From the NCBI GenBank assembly GCA_009695095.1, contig SIBQ01000008.1, positions 21,865 to 85,864 of the forward strand: a stretch of DNA of 64,000 bases, in the 5' to 3' direction. This document shows positions 27,999-37,134 of the stretch, in pieces; within the stretch, counting starts at the first letter, position 1; each line of letters opens with the position of its first letter. This stretch comes from Lacunisphaera sp. (GTDB lineage Bacteria; Verrucomicrobiota; Verrucomicrobiia; Opitutales; Opitutaceae). The notes beneath the pieces were generated by a model. The model saw only the letters and a program-made list of their open reading frames with translations. It had not been told where the DNA came from and did not search any database. The position numbers and the translations under genes are program-made.

Positions 27999-28769
27999 CT
28001 ACAACCCCAGCAGGCTGCTGTTGCGCTTGAGCCACCGCTCGGACTCGCGCCACCACGGGCAGATCTGTTCGACGCGAACCCAGAAACGATCCGAGTGGTT
28101 CATCTCCTGCAAGTGCATGAGCTCGTGGTAGAGAATGTAGTCGCGCACCGGGTCGGGCGTTTGCACGAGCCGCCAGTTCAGCGAAATCGTGCCGCCGGCA
28201 GAGCACGAGCCCCAGCGCGAACGCTGGTTGCGCACCATGACCCGTTTCACCTCCGCACCGGTTTCGGCAGCCAGCTCCCAGGCGCGGGCGGGCAGTTCGA
28301 TTCTCGCCCGGCGGGCAAATTGCCCTTCCAGCGTGGCCCGCAAATCCCCCGCGAAGCCGGCGACGCGAAAAACATCGGCCGCCAGGCAAACCGCTGGTTT
28401 GCCCGGTAATCCGGCGGAGCGCGGAGTTCCCGGGACAAACACCGGGCCGGCAGCAGTCGGCAACGGTGCAGTCGCAACGCGGATCTCTGTCAGCACTCCG
28501 CGCCAGAGCACCTGGGTGCCGATGGTCCAGACCTCCGCCCCGCGAGGCCGGCGCGCTTGCCGGGCCCGGGCCCGTTCGAGCCAGGCGCGGTGCTGGGCTA
28601 CAAAAGCCCGGGCTTCGGGCTCCGTGCCGCGCAGCGGGATTGTCGCCACCGCCACGCCGTCCTTGCGCAGGGTCAGCCGGTAATGCCGGGCGCGATGACT
28701 GCGGACAAACATCAGTTCAGGTTTCGCCGTGATTCTGGTCTCAAAAAGCTCTGGGTTGGTGCCGTGCAC
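27999..28769 (-). CDS. YgjP-like metallopeptidase domain protein (DUF45)
   Basis: 256 residues ending in the family signature: NQRSRWGSCSAGGTISLNWR, DYILYHELMHLQEMNHSDRFW (HELMH zinc motif with a third His ligand) and CPWWRESERWLK. Function of this family is not established. Single gene, opposite to its neighbours. Confidence 0.9.
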   Translation of the reverse strand: MHGTNPELFETRITAKPELMFVRSHRARHYRLTLRKDGVAVATIPLRGTEPEARAFVAQHRAWLERARARQARRPRGAEVWTIGTQVLWRGVLTEIRVATAPLPTAAGPVFVPGTPRSAGLPGKPAVCLAADVFRVAGFAGDLRATLEGQFARRARIELPARAWELAAETGAEVKRVMVRNQRSRWGSCSAGGTISLNWRLVQTPDPVRDYILYHELMHLQEMNHSDRFWVRVEQICPWWRESERWLKRNSSLLGL

Positions 28770-29069
28770 AGCAGCTCTTGGCTATGCGGGCCCGCCCCCA
28801 TACGCCAGCCGGCAATGTTCCAAATTCACCCACCCAGGGATCTTGCCCGCCAGCCCGCTGGTTTCCGGGAAACAAGATGCCCTATCTCGCCGGCCCAATG
28901 GATATTGACTCCGCCCGACGGGGGTGGCCGGTTTGCCGCCTGATCCAGGCTGCCGGGCCGTGCTATTTCGTGCCGGCGATCGAAAAATTGTTGTATGACT
29001 GGACCCGCCCAACGTGTTTCACCTGTAAGCTTGCACGACTCGCTATTACTTATGCATTCCCGCGCATAA
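28770..29069. other. Intergenic region without recognised gene
   Basis: 300 bp between the divergent YgjP-like gene and the pilin-like gene. Short open frames here have no coding character. The last 80 bp are less GC-rich and are the likely promoter region of the pilin-like gene, but no convincing -35/-10 pair at proper spacing was found. Confidence 0.4.
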
Positions 29070-29582
29070 ATGTCCCTTGGTTTGTTCACTTTCTATTCTA
29101 AAAGACGCCGGTCACAGGCATTTACCCTAGTGGAGATCATGGTGGTGGTCGTGATCATCGGATTGCTCGCGGCCGCGGCCCTGCCCACCTACCGCCGTAT
29201 CACCATGCGGTCGAAGGGCACCACGGTTGTGAACGACCTGCGCACCTTCTCCACGGCCTTCATCACTTACAATCTGCAGAACGGCCGCTGGCCCGCCGAC
29301 GGCGATCCGCAGGTGGTCCCGTCCGAGGTCGCCAGCCAGCTGCCCACCAATTTCATCCGGCGGACCCCTATCGGCGGCTATTACAAATGGAACTTCAGCG
29401 TGCCCGCCGACGGCATCACCGCTAAGGCCGCCATCATCATCCAGGCCGCCTCGGGCAACCCGATCATCGACGATCTCGAGCAGATCGAGATGATCGACCA
29501 GCTGATCGATGATGGCAACACCAGCACGGGCAACCTGCAACTGGGCTCCACCAATTCGGTGGTCTACATTATCGAAAGATGA
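29070..29582 (+). CDS. Type IV pilin-like / type II secretion pseudopilin
   Basis: 170 residues. Short basic leader KRRRSQA then the prepilin cleavage and hydrophobic helix FTLVEIMVVVVIIGLLAAAALP, with the conserved Glu5. The C-terminal domain follows the GspG/major-pseudopilin style. Processed by prepilin peptidase. It overlaps the next gene by 4 bp (ATGA), so the two are translationally coupled and likely work together. Confidence 0.9.
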   Translation: MSLGLFTFYSKRRRSQAFTLVEIMVVVVIIGLLAAAALPTYRRITMRSKGTTVVNDLRTFSTAFITYNLQNGRWPADGDPQVVPSEVASQLPTNFIRRTPIGGYYKWNFSVPADGITAKAAIIIQAASGNPIIDDLEQIEMIDQLIDDGNTSTGNLQLGSTNSVVYIIER

Positions 29583-30376
29583 GCCTGACCTACCGCGTAA
29601 CCCTGGTCCAGCTCACGGCTGACGCCTCCGCCCTCGCCCCGTCCGGCGACAAGGTGGAGCTCGGCAATATATCCGCCGAGGAAATAATCCGTCTCGCGGA
29701 CCACCTCCTGAGGGTCAATTTCTCGGCCAATCCCAAGGCCGAACCGGGCATCCTGGTGCATCGCGAGGGTAAGGGCTGGCGGATTGCCATGCACCAAGGC
29801 CGGCTGCGCATGCACAAGAGCATGTCGCTCTTCGACGATTACTGGACCGTCGACGGCGCGGCGGGTCTGGCGGGGCTGCCCCCGCTCCACGGCAGGGGCG
29901 GCGCGAGCTCCAGCCCGGCGTCGCGAGCCCCGTTCGTGACCCGGCGTTTTCAAACTCTGCGGGCGGTGGCGGAGGCCGCCGGCCTGTTTATCGTCGCGCC
30001 TGTGCTCGTGGCCGTCGGCCTGCGGTTCGGCCTGCCGCAAAGAAGACTGAGCGATCTGCCGCCTGAGGTTACCATTGTGAGCTCGACGGCCGAACGTACC
30101 GAGGTGTTTGCCTCGATCGCCGGCAGCTATTCCACCGGCAAGACCCCAGGTAACCAGCTCGTGGTCATCTCCCCCAACGGGCAGGTGTCGCTCGGGGCCA
30201 TCGGCAAGGACGGCATGCCCACGCCGCCGCGCATCCGGGAACAGGCCCGTGCCGGCCGCAACGGCAACATCGCCTGCCTCATCACCTCTTTCGGCATCAT
30301 TGCCAACACGGCCCCGCCTGAAACCGTGAACGTGGGCCGGTTCCAGTATCGGCGCGCGACGCTGGCCGTGCAGTGA
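29579..30376 (+). CDS. Hypothetical protein coupled to the pilin-like gene
   Basis: 265 residues, unrecognised. The first about 105 residues look like a compact cytoplasmic domain (LVQLTADASALAPS...LFDDYWTVDG). One membrane segment follows (about residues 140-158, AGLFIVAPVLVAVGLRFGL), then an extracytoplasmic domain. The 4-bp overlap with the upstream pseudopilin gene suggests a role in the same envelope structure. No homologue recognised by eye. Confidence 0.75.
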   Translation: MSLTYRVTLVQLTADASALAPSGDKVELGNISAEEIIRLADHLLRVNFSANPKAEPGILVHREGKGWRIAMHQGRLRMHKSMSLFDDYWTVDGAAGLAGLPPLHGRGGASSSPASRAPFVTRRFQTLRAVAEAAGLFIVAPVLVAVGLRFGLPQRRLSDLPPEVTIVSSTAERTEVFASIAGSYSTGKTPGNQLVVISPNGQVSLGAIGKDGMPTPPRIREQARAGRNGNIACLITSFGIIANTAPPETVNVGRFQYRRATLAVQ

Positions 30377-30397
30377 TCGCGGCCCCGGCGGCCCGCC

Positions 30398-30838
30398 TTA
30401 CACCAGCACCACCTGCCAGCCCAACGGCTGGTCTTTTTGTACCGTCAGCCAGGCGAAGCTGGCCCGCAACCCGCGCTTGGGCCCGGTGATGCAGCCGGGG
30501 TTGAGCCAGCGCACCCCATCTTTGTCGGTCTCGTCGCGTGGCGCATGCGTGTGCCCGTGCAGCACGACGGCGACTCCGGCCGGAGCCCGTCGCGGCGGAA
30601 TGTGCGTGAGGAAAAATTGCCACCCCTCGCGCTCGAGCTGCAGCTCCCGCGGCCAGAAACTGTGCCACTCGTTGTTGCCAAGCACGACGTGGAGCGGCCG
30701 GCCCAGGTTTTCGAATTCCACCAGCGTGACCGGGTCACACACATCACCGAGGTGCCAGATCTCGTCGGCGGCCTGCAACCGCTCGGGCAATTTCGGCGGA
30801 ACCCGGTCGTGGGTGTCGGCGATGACCGCGATGCGCAT
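30398..30838 (-). CDS. YfcE/MJ0936-type metallophosphoesterase
   Basis: 146 residues with the calcineurin-like motifs IAVIADTHD, IWHLGDVCD, VLGNNEW, LTHIPP and LHGHTHAPRDE plus LNPGCITGPKRG. Hydrolyses phosphodiesters in vitro in related proteins. It starts at ATG 30838 (a GTG at 30841 is also possible) and overlaps the cstA stop. Confidence 0.9.
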   Translation of the reverse strand: MRIAVIADTHDRVPPKLPERLQAADEIWHLGDVCDPVTLVEFENLGRPLHVVLGNNEWHSFWPRELQLEREGWQFFLTHIPPRRAPAGVAVVLHGHTHAPRDETDKDGVRWLNPGCITGPKRGLRASFAWLTVQKDQPLGWQVVLV

Positions 30839-32892
30839 CACTTGGCCGTGGCCGCGCCCGCCAGCGATACATGGGGCTCTTCATGGAGTTCCGCCTCGCG
30901 CCGGCCGGACAGCAACTGCACCCACACCCGGGCGCAGGCCAGCACGACCAGCACGACGAACACCAGAAATACGCCCGTGACGGCGGCGTTGACATGCGCA
31001 TTGAAGATCTGGCGGCTTAGTGTCATCACCTCGGCCGGCGCGGCGGCCGGCAGCTTTTGTGCGAAGCTCGCGGCTTGGGCAAGAAAACCCAGCAGCGGGT
31101 TCGCACTGAAGATGAGCATGAGCCCCGCGGTCAGCGTCACGACCAGCAGCCACGCCAGCGGCAGCAGTGTGACCCACACGTAGCGCGCCCGGCCCATCTT
31201 CAGCAACACGGTGGTGCCCAGCGCGAGCGCGATGACCGCGAGCAGCTGGTTGGCCACGCCGAAGATCGGCCAGAGCGAACGAATGCCGCCGAGCGGGTCG
31301 ATCACCCCTTGGTAGAGAAACCAGCCCCACCCTCCGACGAAGAGCAGCGTGGCGGCGAAATTGCCCGACGACGATTGCGTATTGCCCAACGGCTTCCACA
31401 GATAGCTGAGCAGATCCTGCATCAGGAAGCGCCCCACCCGGGTGCCAGCGTCGATCGCCGTGAGAATGAATAGCGCCTCGAACATGATGGCGAAGTGATA
31501 CCAGAGCGCCGTGGCCGTGCGCCCGCCGAACACCCCGGCGAACATTTGCGCCATGCCGAGTGCGAACGTCGGTGCGCCACCCGTGCGGCCGATCATCGTC
31601 TTCTCGCCCACGCTTGCGGCTAGGTTGGCCATCTGCGCCTCGGTCACCGGGAACCCGAGCGCGGTGACATTCGCCGTGACCGCGGCGGAGGTGCCCGTGA
31701 GGTTGACCGCAAAATATTCGCCGGGCTGCATCGAGCACGCAGCGATGAGCGCCATGATGCCGACGCACATCTCCGTGATCATCGCGCCGTAGCCGACCAC
31801 GCGGATGTGGCTCTCGCGCATCAGGAGCTTCGGCGTGGTGCCCGACGCGATGAGCGCATGGAAACCAGAGATGGCGGCGCACGCGATGGTGATGAAGCAG
31901 AACGGGAACACCGGCCCGGGTAGGATCGGGCCGTTTCCGTGGATGAACTGGGTCAGCGCGGGCATCTTCAGCACCGGCGCGAGCCAGATGATGGCCAGCC
32001 CGAGCAGCGCGACCGTGCCGATCTTCATGAAAGTGCTCAGGTAGTCGCGCGGCGCGAGTAGCAGCCACACCGGCAGCACGGCCGCGACCACGCCGTAGCC
32101 CATGAGCCACCACGCCAGCGCGGGCCGCGAGAGCGTCAACCACGACTCGAGCGCCGTGCCCGGCAGAAATTTTCCGCCCCAGACCGCCGCCAGCAGCGCG
32201 ACGCCCCCGAACGCGCTAATCCAGCCCAGTCGCGTCGAGCTGTGCCCATTGTTGCGCATCATCAGACCCATGACAACCGCGATGGGCACGGTGGCTGCGA
32301 TAGTGAACAAACCCCACGGGCTCTCGGCGAGTGCGTTGACCACCACGAGCGCGAGCACCGCCAGCAGGATGGTCATGATGGCGATGATGCTCACCATGGC
32401 GATGAGGCCGGCAAACGGGCCGACCTCGTCGCGCACCATCCGGCCGAGTGACTTCCCGCGCCGGCGCACGGAGCAGAACATGATGACGCTGTCGTGCACG
32501 GCCCCGCCGAGGGTCGCGCCGACCAAAATCCAGATCATGCCCGGCAGGAAACCAAATTGCGCCGCCAGCACCGGCCCGACCAGCGGGCCCGGCCCGGCGA
32601 TGGCCGCAAAGTGGTGGCCGAAGACGACCCATTTGTTCGTCCGGACAAAATCCTTGCCGTCCTCATGCACCGTCGCCGGCGTTGCGCGGAGTTCGTCGAG
32701 CGTGAGCACCTTCGCCATGAGCCAGGCCGAATGGAACCGATAGGCCACGGCGAAGACACAAACCGCCGCGACCACCATCCAGAGCGCGTTGACCGGCTCG
32801 CCCCGCGACCACGCCAGCGCGCCGAATGCGGCGATCCCAAGCACAACAACCGAAGTCCAAATGCCGGCACGGAGCCAAAACGGGAATTTCAT
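30838..32892 (-). CDS. cstA: Carbon starvation protein A, peptide/pyruvate transporter family
   Basis: 684 residues, many membrane segments, complete. Family signatures: VVFGHHFAAIAGPGPLVGPV near residue 90, LGGAVHDSVIMFCSVRRRGKSLG, SGTTPKLL and GGIRSLWPIFGVANQLLA. CstA proteins import peptides or pyruvate during carbon limitation. No CRP-like site could be assigned. It is followed by the phosphoesterase gene in an overlapping arrangement. Confidence 0.95.
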   Translation of the reverse strand: MKFPFWLRAGIWTSVVVLGIAAFGALAWSRGEPVNALWMVVAAVCVFAVAYRFHSAWLMAKVLTLDELRATPATVHEDGKDFVRTNKWVVFGHHFAAIAGPGPLVGPVLAAQFGFLPGMIWILVGATLGGAVHDSVIMFCSVRRRGKSLGRMVRDEVGPFAGLIAMVSIIAIMTILLAVLALVVVNALAESPWGLFTIAATVPIAVVMGLMMRNNGHSSTRLGWISAFGGVALLAAVWGGKFLPGTALESWLTLSRPALAWWLMGYGVVAAVLPVWLLLAPRDYLSTFMKIGTVALLGLAIIWLAPVLKMPALTQFIHGNGPILPGPVFPFCFITIACAAISGFHALIASGTTPKLLMRESHIRVVGYGAMITEMCVGIMALIAACSMQPGEYFAVNLTGTSAAVTANVTALGFPVTEAQMANLAASVGEKTMIGRTGGAPTFALGMAQMFAGVFGGRTATALWYHFAIMFEALFILTAIDAGTRVGRFLMQDLLSYLWKPLGNTQSSSGNFAATLLFVGGWGWFLYQGVIDPLGGIRSLWPIFGVANQLLAVIALALGTTVLLKMGRARYVWVTLLPLAWLLVVTLTAGLMLIFSANPLLGFLAQAASFAQKLPAAAPAEVMTLSRQIFNAHVNAAVTGVFLVFVVLVVLACARVWVQLLSGRREAELHEEPHVSLAGAATAK

Positions 32893-33386
32893 GGGGGTAA
32901 CTCATTCCTTGCCTAACGCTGGCCATCGTCCGCTCCAAGCGCGAAATCATTTTCGTTAAACCACCTTCAACCCGCGGAATTTTGACCACTACACCCCGCG
33001 TCGCCCGGTCTTGCGGGGCCGACCCGGGAATTTCACCACCAACTCGTTCGGATGCTCCCGGTGCCACTCGTGTGTCGTCCGCGGCCTGCAGGTGCCGCGT
33101 CTCCGGCGCGCGTCCCGGGTTGCCCACTGTGCCGCCGCCTGCTCCGCAAATTGCCGCGCGTCCGCGGCAGTCGGCAGCCGATCGCCGCCGCCCTGCGGGA
33201 ACTGTAGGCCGGAAACCTCCGGCGGCTCGGGCGGTCAGGCTGGGCCGGGCGCGCAAGGCATGCGCAGCACCGGCCAAGCGATGCGAGGCGGCGGCCAGGA
33301 CCCGCTACCCTCGGAGCATGACATCCGTTCAACCCTTGCCCCCGCTGGGGCAATCTGCCGGGAATGAGTCGCTCAACCGCCCGATC
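32893..33386. other. Intergenic region between cstA and the protoporphyrinogen oxidase gene
   Basis: About 490 bp containing the divergent promoters. The only coding-like signal is a 91-codon minus-strand frame (32989-33261) listed separately. The rest shows nothing I can name. Confidence 0.4.
32989..33261 (-). pseudogene. Possible short gene interrupted by TGA
   Basis: A minus-strand frame begins MPCAPGPA, has TGA at codon 9 (33235-33237), then continues PPEPPEVSGLQFPQGGGD through ARQFAEQAAAQWATRDARRR to a basic tail and TAG. The tail looks protein-like, but no family is recognised. A TGG codon at the stop would restore a 90-residue protein. Weak evidence. Confidence 0.25.
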
Positions 33387-34775
33387 ATGAGTTTCCCTCC
33401 CTCATCCCAACAAATCGCCGTCCTCGGTGGTGGCATCACCGGACTGACCGCGGCGTGGCATTTGCAACACGCCGGGTTTGTCCCCGTGGTGTTTGAAATA
33501 TCGGCCCGGATCGGCGGAGCGATCGGTGCCTTACGGCGCGACGGCTGGCTGCACGAGCTCGGACCCAATTCTCTGCTCGAAGGCTCCCCGGAAGTCACGG
33601 CCCTTATTGACGAAATCGGCCTGGGTCCGCGCCGGCTTTACGCCGCGCCGGCGGCGAAGCGGCGCTACATCGTGCGCGCCGGCCGGCCCGTGGAGATGCC
33701 CACGTCACCTTTCGCGTTCATCACCACGCCACTGTTCTCGTGGCGGACGAAACTGGGTCTGCTCGGTGAACCGTGGCGGCCGCGCGGCGTGGCGGACCGG
33801 GATGAAAGCGTGGCGGACTTCGTGTTGCGCCGGCTCGGCCGCGAGTTTCTCGACTATGCCATCAACCCGTTTGTTGGCGGCGTCTATGCCGGCGACCCCA
33901 CTTTGCTGTCGGTGCGGCACGCGTTTCCGAAATTGCACGCCCTGGAGCAGGAGCATGGTTCGCTCATCCGGGGGGCGATCAAACGGCGCAACACGAGCGG
34001 CGGACCGGCGGGCCGGATGTTTTCCTTTCCCGAGGGACTGGGTGAACTGCCCGCCGCACTGGCCCAGGCCCTCGGTCCGGCCCTGCGCCTGCGCCACGCC
34101 GTGCGGCAAGTGCGGCGCACCTCCGCAGGCTGGGCGGTCGAGTTCGAAACCGGCACCGGGCACACGGTTGAATCCTTTACCGCCGTCGTCTGCGCGCTGC
34201 CGGCCGATGCACTGGCGGCACTGGCGTTCGCAAACGTGCCGGGGGCGGAGGGACTCCGGTCGCTGAGCAAGATCAAACACCCGCCGGTCTGCTCGGTTTT
34301 CACAGGCTACCGGCGCGCGGATGTGCGCCACCCGCTCGACGGCTTCGGCATGCTGGTCCCGCAGATCGAGGAACGCCCGCTGCTCGGCACGCTGTTCTCC
34401 AGCACGCTGTTTCCGGAGCGGGCGCCGGCCGGCTGCGTCGGGCTCACTTCCTTCGTTGGCGGCATGCGCCAGCCGGAACTGGCCCGGCTCGACGACGAGC
34501 ATCTGCTGCGTCTGGTGCACACGGAGCTGGGCCGGCTGCTGGGTGTACACGGGGAACCGGTTTTCACGCACGTGCAGCGCTGGCCGCGGGCCATCCCCCA
34601 ATACACCCTCGGCTACCATCGTTTCAAGGATGCGATGGCCGCGGTGGAGGCCTCCGCTCCGGGGTTGTTCTTCGGCGGCAACTGCCGCGACGGCATCTCC
34701 CTGGCGAATTGCATTGCGGCCGGCGGCCGGCTCGCCGCCGAGGCCGGCGCCCAAGTGCGCGGCACGGCGCGCTAA
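33387..34775 (+). CDS. hemY: Protoporphyrinogen oxidase
   Basis: 462 residues, FAD-dependent HemY-type enzyme of heme synthesis (protoporphyrinogen IX to protoporphyrin IX). N-terminal IAVLGGGITGLTAAWHLQHAG and ARIGGAIGALRRDGWLHELGPN (FAD binding), YAINPFVGGVYAGDP and GGNCRDGISLANCIAAG at the C-terminus. The ATG at 33387 (MSFPPSSQQ) gives the normal N-terminus; an upstream ATG at 33318 is less likely. Confidence 0.93.
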   Translation: MSFPPSSQQIAVLGGGITGLTAAWHLQHAGFVPVVFEISARIGGAIGALRRDGWLHELGPNSLLEGSPEVTALIDEIGLGPRRLYAAPAAKRRYIVRAGRPVEMPTSPFAFITTPLFSWRTKLGLLGEPWRPRGVADRDESVADFVLRRLGREFLDYAINPFVGGVYAGDPTLLSVRHAFPKLHALEQEHGSLIRGAIKRRNTSGGPAGRMFSFPEGLGELPAALAQALGPALRLRHAVRQVRRTSAGWAVEFETGTGHTVESFTAVVCALPADALAALAFANVPGAEGLRSLSKIKHPPVCSVFTGYRRADVRHPLDGFGMLVPQIEERPLLGTLFSSTLFPERAPAGCVGLTSFVGGMRQPELARLDDEHLLRLVHTELGRLLGVHGEPVFTHVQRWPRAIPQYTLGYHRFKDAMAAVEASAPGLFFGGNCRDGISLANCIAAGGRLAAEAGAQVRGTAR

Positions 34776-34882
34776 ATGGTGCGCGAGTGTTGCTGCGCGA
34801 CGCTGGTGCCCGTGTGCGGTGATCCCCCGAAAACTAGGCCACTTGTCATGTTAGTCTGCGGCCCTTAAAAGGGACCCAGACT

Positions 34883-35101
34883 ATGAAAGGCAAAAGACAC
34901 ACGACAGAACAGAAGATCCGCATTTTGCGGGAAGCCGATGGCGGCAAGAGCATCGTGGAAGTGAGCCAGGAGCATAATATATCCGAGGTTACCTTCCACC
35001 GTTGGAAGCGGCAGTTCGGACAACTCGACGTGAACGAGGCCAAGCGGATGAAGGAATTGGAGCGGGAGAACGCGGAGCTGAAGAAGATGCTGTTGACCTG
35101 A
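34883..35101 (+). pseudogene. IS3-family transposase orfA, truncated (copy 1)
   Basis: 72 residues, MKGKRHTTEQKIRILREADG with the helix-turn-helix and KELERENAELKKML leucine-zipper start. A normal orfA is about 90-100 residues; this one ends in LT and a stop supplied by the IS end that interrupted it. Confidence 0.85.
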
Positions 35102-35159
35102 CCCCGAATTTTTGAGCCGCCTTCGGTGTTAGTCTGGGCCAACAAAGAGGACCCAGACC

Positions 35160-35321
35160 ATGAAAGGTAAAAAGCACACGACCGAGGATAAGGTCCGCAT
35201 TTTGCGGGCCGCCGATGGTGGCAAGAGCATCGTGGAGATTTGCAAAGAGAAGAACATCTCGGAGCAGACTTTCCACCGTTGGAAGCGAGTTCCTCACGAA
35301 GTCGGCGCTGATGGTTGCTGA
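35160..35321 (+). pseudogene. IS3-family transposase orfA, truncated (copy 2)
   Basis: 53 residues; the first 43 (MKGKKHTTEDKVRILRAADG...TFHRWKR) are clearly related to copy 1, then the frame passes into unrelated sequence (VPHEVGADGC). No transposase function. Confidence 0.85.
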
Positions 35322-35642
35322 GAAGGTTGGGAAGTGATGGGTGGCGTGCCTTCTGCGCTATAGAAAGTCGGGCGCGTCCTGACCCCACCCACCTCCATCC
35401 ACCCAACATGTCAAAACTGGGGTCGGGGTGGCGTATATATGGCCTTGAACGGCCAGCGGAGTGATTGGCGTCGGGCGTGAGAGCTGGCCAGCCGCCCCAC
35501 TGGATAGCAGCCACATTTGGGCTAGCTGGGGCGGGAGTGCATCAAAGGTCCGGCGTTTCCGCTCGCGGCCTTGGACATCGGTGGACATTGGTGGGCTGTG
35601 CGCAAAACTGTGAGCAAAATACCTCAAACTTTCGCGGTAGCC
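35322..35642. other. Non-coding stretch after the IS remnants
   Basis: About 320 bp with no gene recognised. The segment around 35378 (CCTGACCCCACCCACC) recalls the IS end sequence and may be further IS debris. The open frame running through 35465-35728 is only a shadow of the tRNA gene. Confidence 0.4.
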
Positions 35643-35677
35643 AAAAAGGAAACCCGCATCTCATTCGAGTTGCGGGC
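35643..35677 (-). terminator. Terminator of tRNA-Glu
   Basis: On the minus strand, stem GCCCGCA/TGCGGGT followed by a T-rich run (TTTCCTTTTT), 11 bp after the tRNA 3' end. Confidence 0.8.
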
Positions 35678-35687
35678 TTTTCTAAGT

Positions 35688-35764
35688 TGGCGTCCCCACG
35701 GGGATTCGAACCCCGGTTCTCACCGTGAAAGGGTGGTGTCCTGACCGGGCTAGACGATGGGGAC
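35688..35764 (-). tRNA. tRNA-Glu (TTC)
   Basis: 77 nt, cloverleaf complete: acceptor GTCCCCA...TGGGGAC with encoded CCA, D-arm TCGTCTAGCCCGG, anticodon loop CTTTCAC (TTC), T-arm CCGGGGTTCGAATCCCCG. The sequence is close to bacterial tRNA-Glu. It lies upstream of and divergent to the nuo operon. Confidence 0.97.
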
Positions 35765-35781
35765 CCAGCGCGGAGTCGGGC

Positions 35782-35809
35782 AAGCTACGGCCTGAGTCCG
35801 ACCGCGCAA
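35782..35809 (-). promoter_or_regulatory. Possible tRNA-Glu promoter
   Basis: On the minus strand, TTGCGC (35809-35804), a 16-bp spacer and TAGCTT (35787-35782), placed to start transcription about 10 nt before the tRNA. Plausible but unproven. Confidence 0.4.
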
Positions 35810-36054
35810 GGATTTTCTCGGCCACCCAATCAGCTGAAAGAGACCGGGCTTCCTTGCTTTCAGAGACTTGCCTTCCCCGCTGCCTCGACTTGAGAGTATT
35901 GCATAAATTATTTGGCGTCGGCCAGGAATGCTCGCACGGTGAATCCTCTCCGCCCCATGGCAAATAATGCGCAGCTTCTGCCAAGAAACACCAAGGCTTC
36001 GCTATTGAATTGAATCCTGCCGCCGGTAGCGTAAATTTCTTTCAGTTCCCACGC

Positions 36055-36426
36055 ATGCATGACCACCCCTACGCCTTCCTCGCCCTGTTCCTGGGAGTGG
36101 CGATCGCGTTTCCGCTGATCATGCTCGGGGTGGCGTGGCTCTGGGTGAAAATCTTCCAGCCGGCCAAGCCGGGGGCGCGGAAAAACGCCACCTATGAGTG
36201 CGGGCTGGCCTCCACCGGCGACCCGTGGATCCAGTTCAAAGCCCACTACTATCTCTATGCGATCCTGTTCCTGATCTTCGATGTCGAGGTGCTGTTCCTG
36301 CTGCCCTTTGCCGTCGCCTTCACCAGTTTGTCCGCCGGCGCGCTGTTTGCCATGCTGGTCTTCATCCTCCTGCTCGCCGAGGGCCTCGTCTGGTCCTGGC
36401 ACCGCGGCTACCTTGAATGGAAATGA
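36055..36426 (+). CDS. nuoA: NADH-quinone oxidoreductase subunit A
   Basis: First gene of the complex I operon; 123 residues, three membrane helices. Conserved loop [20 protein letters not shown] (the TYECG motif near the quinone site) and [17 protein letters not shown]. Part of the hinge between the membrane arm and the peripheral arm. Starts at MHDHPYAF; an upstream in-frame ATG at 36010 has no support. The stop overlaps the nuoB start. Confidence 0.96.
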   Translation: MHDHPYAFLALFLGVAIAFPLIMLGVAWLWVKIFQPAKPGARKNATYECGLASTGDPWIQFKAHYYLYAILFLIFDVEVLFLLPFAVAFTSLSAGALFAMLVFILLLAEGLVWSWHRGYLEWK

Positions 36427-37085
36427 GCGATCCCGCCGTCACGCCCGCTCCCTTCCCCGCCGCCGGCAACATTACGGATGCCGAGCGGGAGGAGCTCCGC
36501 CGGCATGGCATTTTGCTGACGAGCCTGGAGGAGCTCTACAACTGGGGCCGCAGTAATTCCATCTGGCCGCTCCAGTTCGGCCTCGCCTGCTGCGCCATCG
36601 AGATGATCGCTGCCGCCACGGCCCGCTTCGACATCGCGCGCTTTGGCGCCGAGATTTTCCGCCCATCACCCCGCCAGGCCGACCTCATGATCGTCTCCGG
36701 CACGGTCACCAAGAAGATGGCCCCGCAGGTCGTCCGCCTCTGGAACCAGATGCCCGAGCCGAAATACTGCATCGCCATGGGCGCCTGTGCGATTTCTGGC
36801 GGCCCCTTCAAGCAGGGCTACAACGTCCTCAAGGGCATTGATCGTTTCATCCCCGTCGACATCTACATCCCCGGCTGCCCGCCGCGCCCCGAGGCTCTGC
36901 TCCACGGCCTGATCCAGCTTCAGGCGCAGATCAAGGGTGAGAAACTCACCGGGCCCGATGCCGCGCGTCACACCCGCCCGGAGGAGCCGAGTGAATTTCC
37001 CGTGCCCGAATACGGCGCGCACGACCTCGAGCCGCCGCACAACCCTGATGTCTGGTCGCCACCCGCTGCTCTGGACAAGCCGTAG
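36417..37085 (+). CDS. nuoB: NADH-quinone oxidoreductase subunit B
   Basis: 222 residues. Carries the terminal cluster N2: GLACCAIEM (tandem Cys), GACAISGG and [11 protein letters not shown] supply the four cysteine ligands. Passes electrons from the Fe-S chain to quinone. The C-terminal 50 residues form an acidic/Pro-rich tail longer than usual. Start ATG at 36417 or 36423, overlapping nuoA. Confidence 0.96.
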   Translation: MEMSDPAVTPAPFPAAGNITDAEREELRRHGILLTSLEELYNWGRSNSIWPLQFGLACCAIEMIAAATARFDIARFGAEIFRPSPRQADLMIVSGTVTKKMAPQVVRLWNQMPEPKYCIAMGACAISGGPFKQGYNVLKGIDRFIPVDIYIPGCPPRPEALLHGLIQLQAQIKGEKLTGPDAARHTRPEEPSEFPVPEYGAHDLEPPHNPDVWSPPAALDKP

Positions 37086-37134
37086 CCAGCATCCTCCCCT
37101 TCACTTCACTTTCACTCACTCCACCCCCACTCTT

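Larger units (their letters stand above)
34820..35321 (+). mobile_element. Nested IS3-family remnants
   Basis: Two left ends and two truncated transposase orfA genes in tandem. The first starts near 34820 (TGATCCCCCGAAAACTAGG). Its orfA is cut at 35093, where the left end of a second, related IS begins (TGACCTGACCCCGAAT, 35094 onward). The second orfA is itself cut near 35290. No orfB (catalytic DDE part) remains. The second IS left end recurs at 60326-60353 with 27 of 28 bases identical. Confidence 0.85.

Noticed and set aside
35465..35728. Open frame ending SPRGFEPRFSP
   Set aside because: Shadow of the tRNA-Glu gene on the opposite strand.
35880..36054. Promoter for the nuo operon
   Set aside because: Several TTGA and TA-rich words occur, but none form a -35/-10 pair with 16-18 bp spacing that I would defend.
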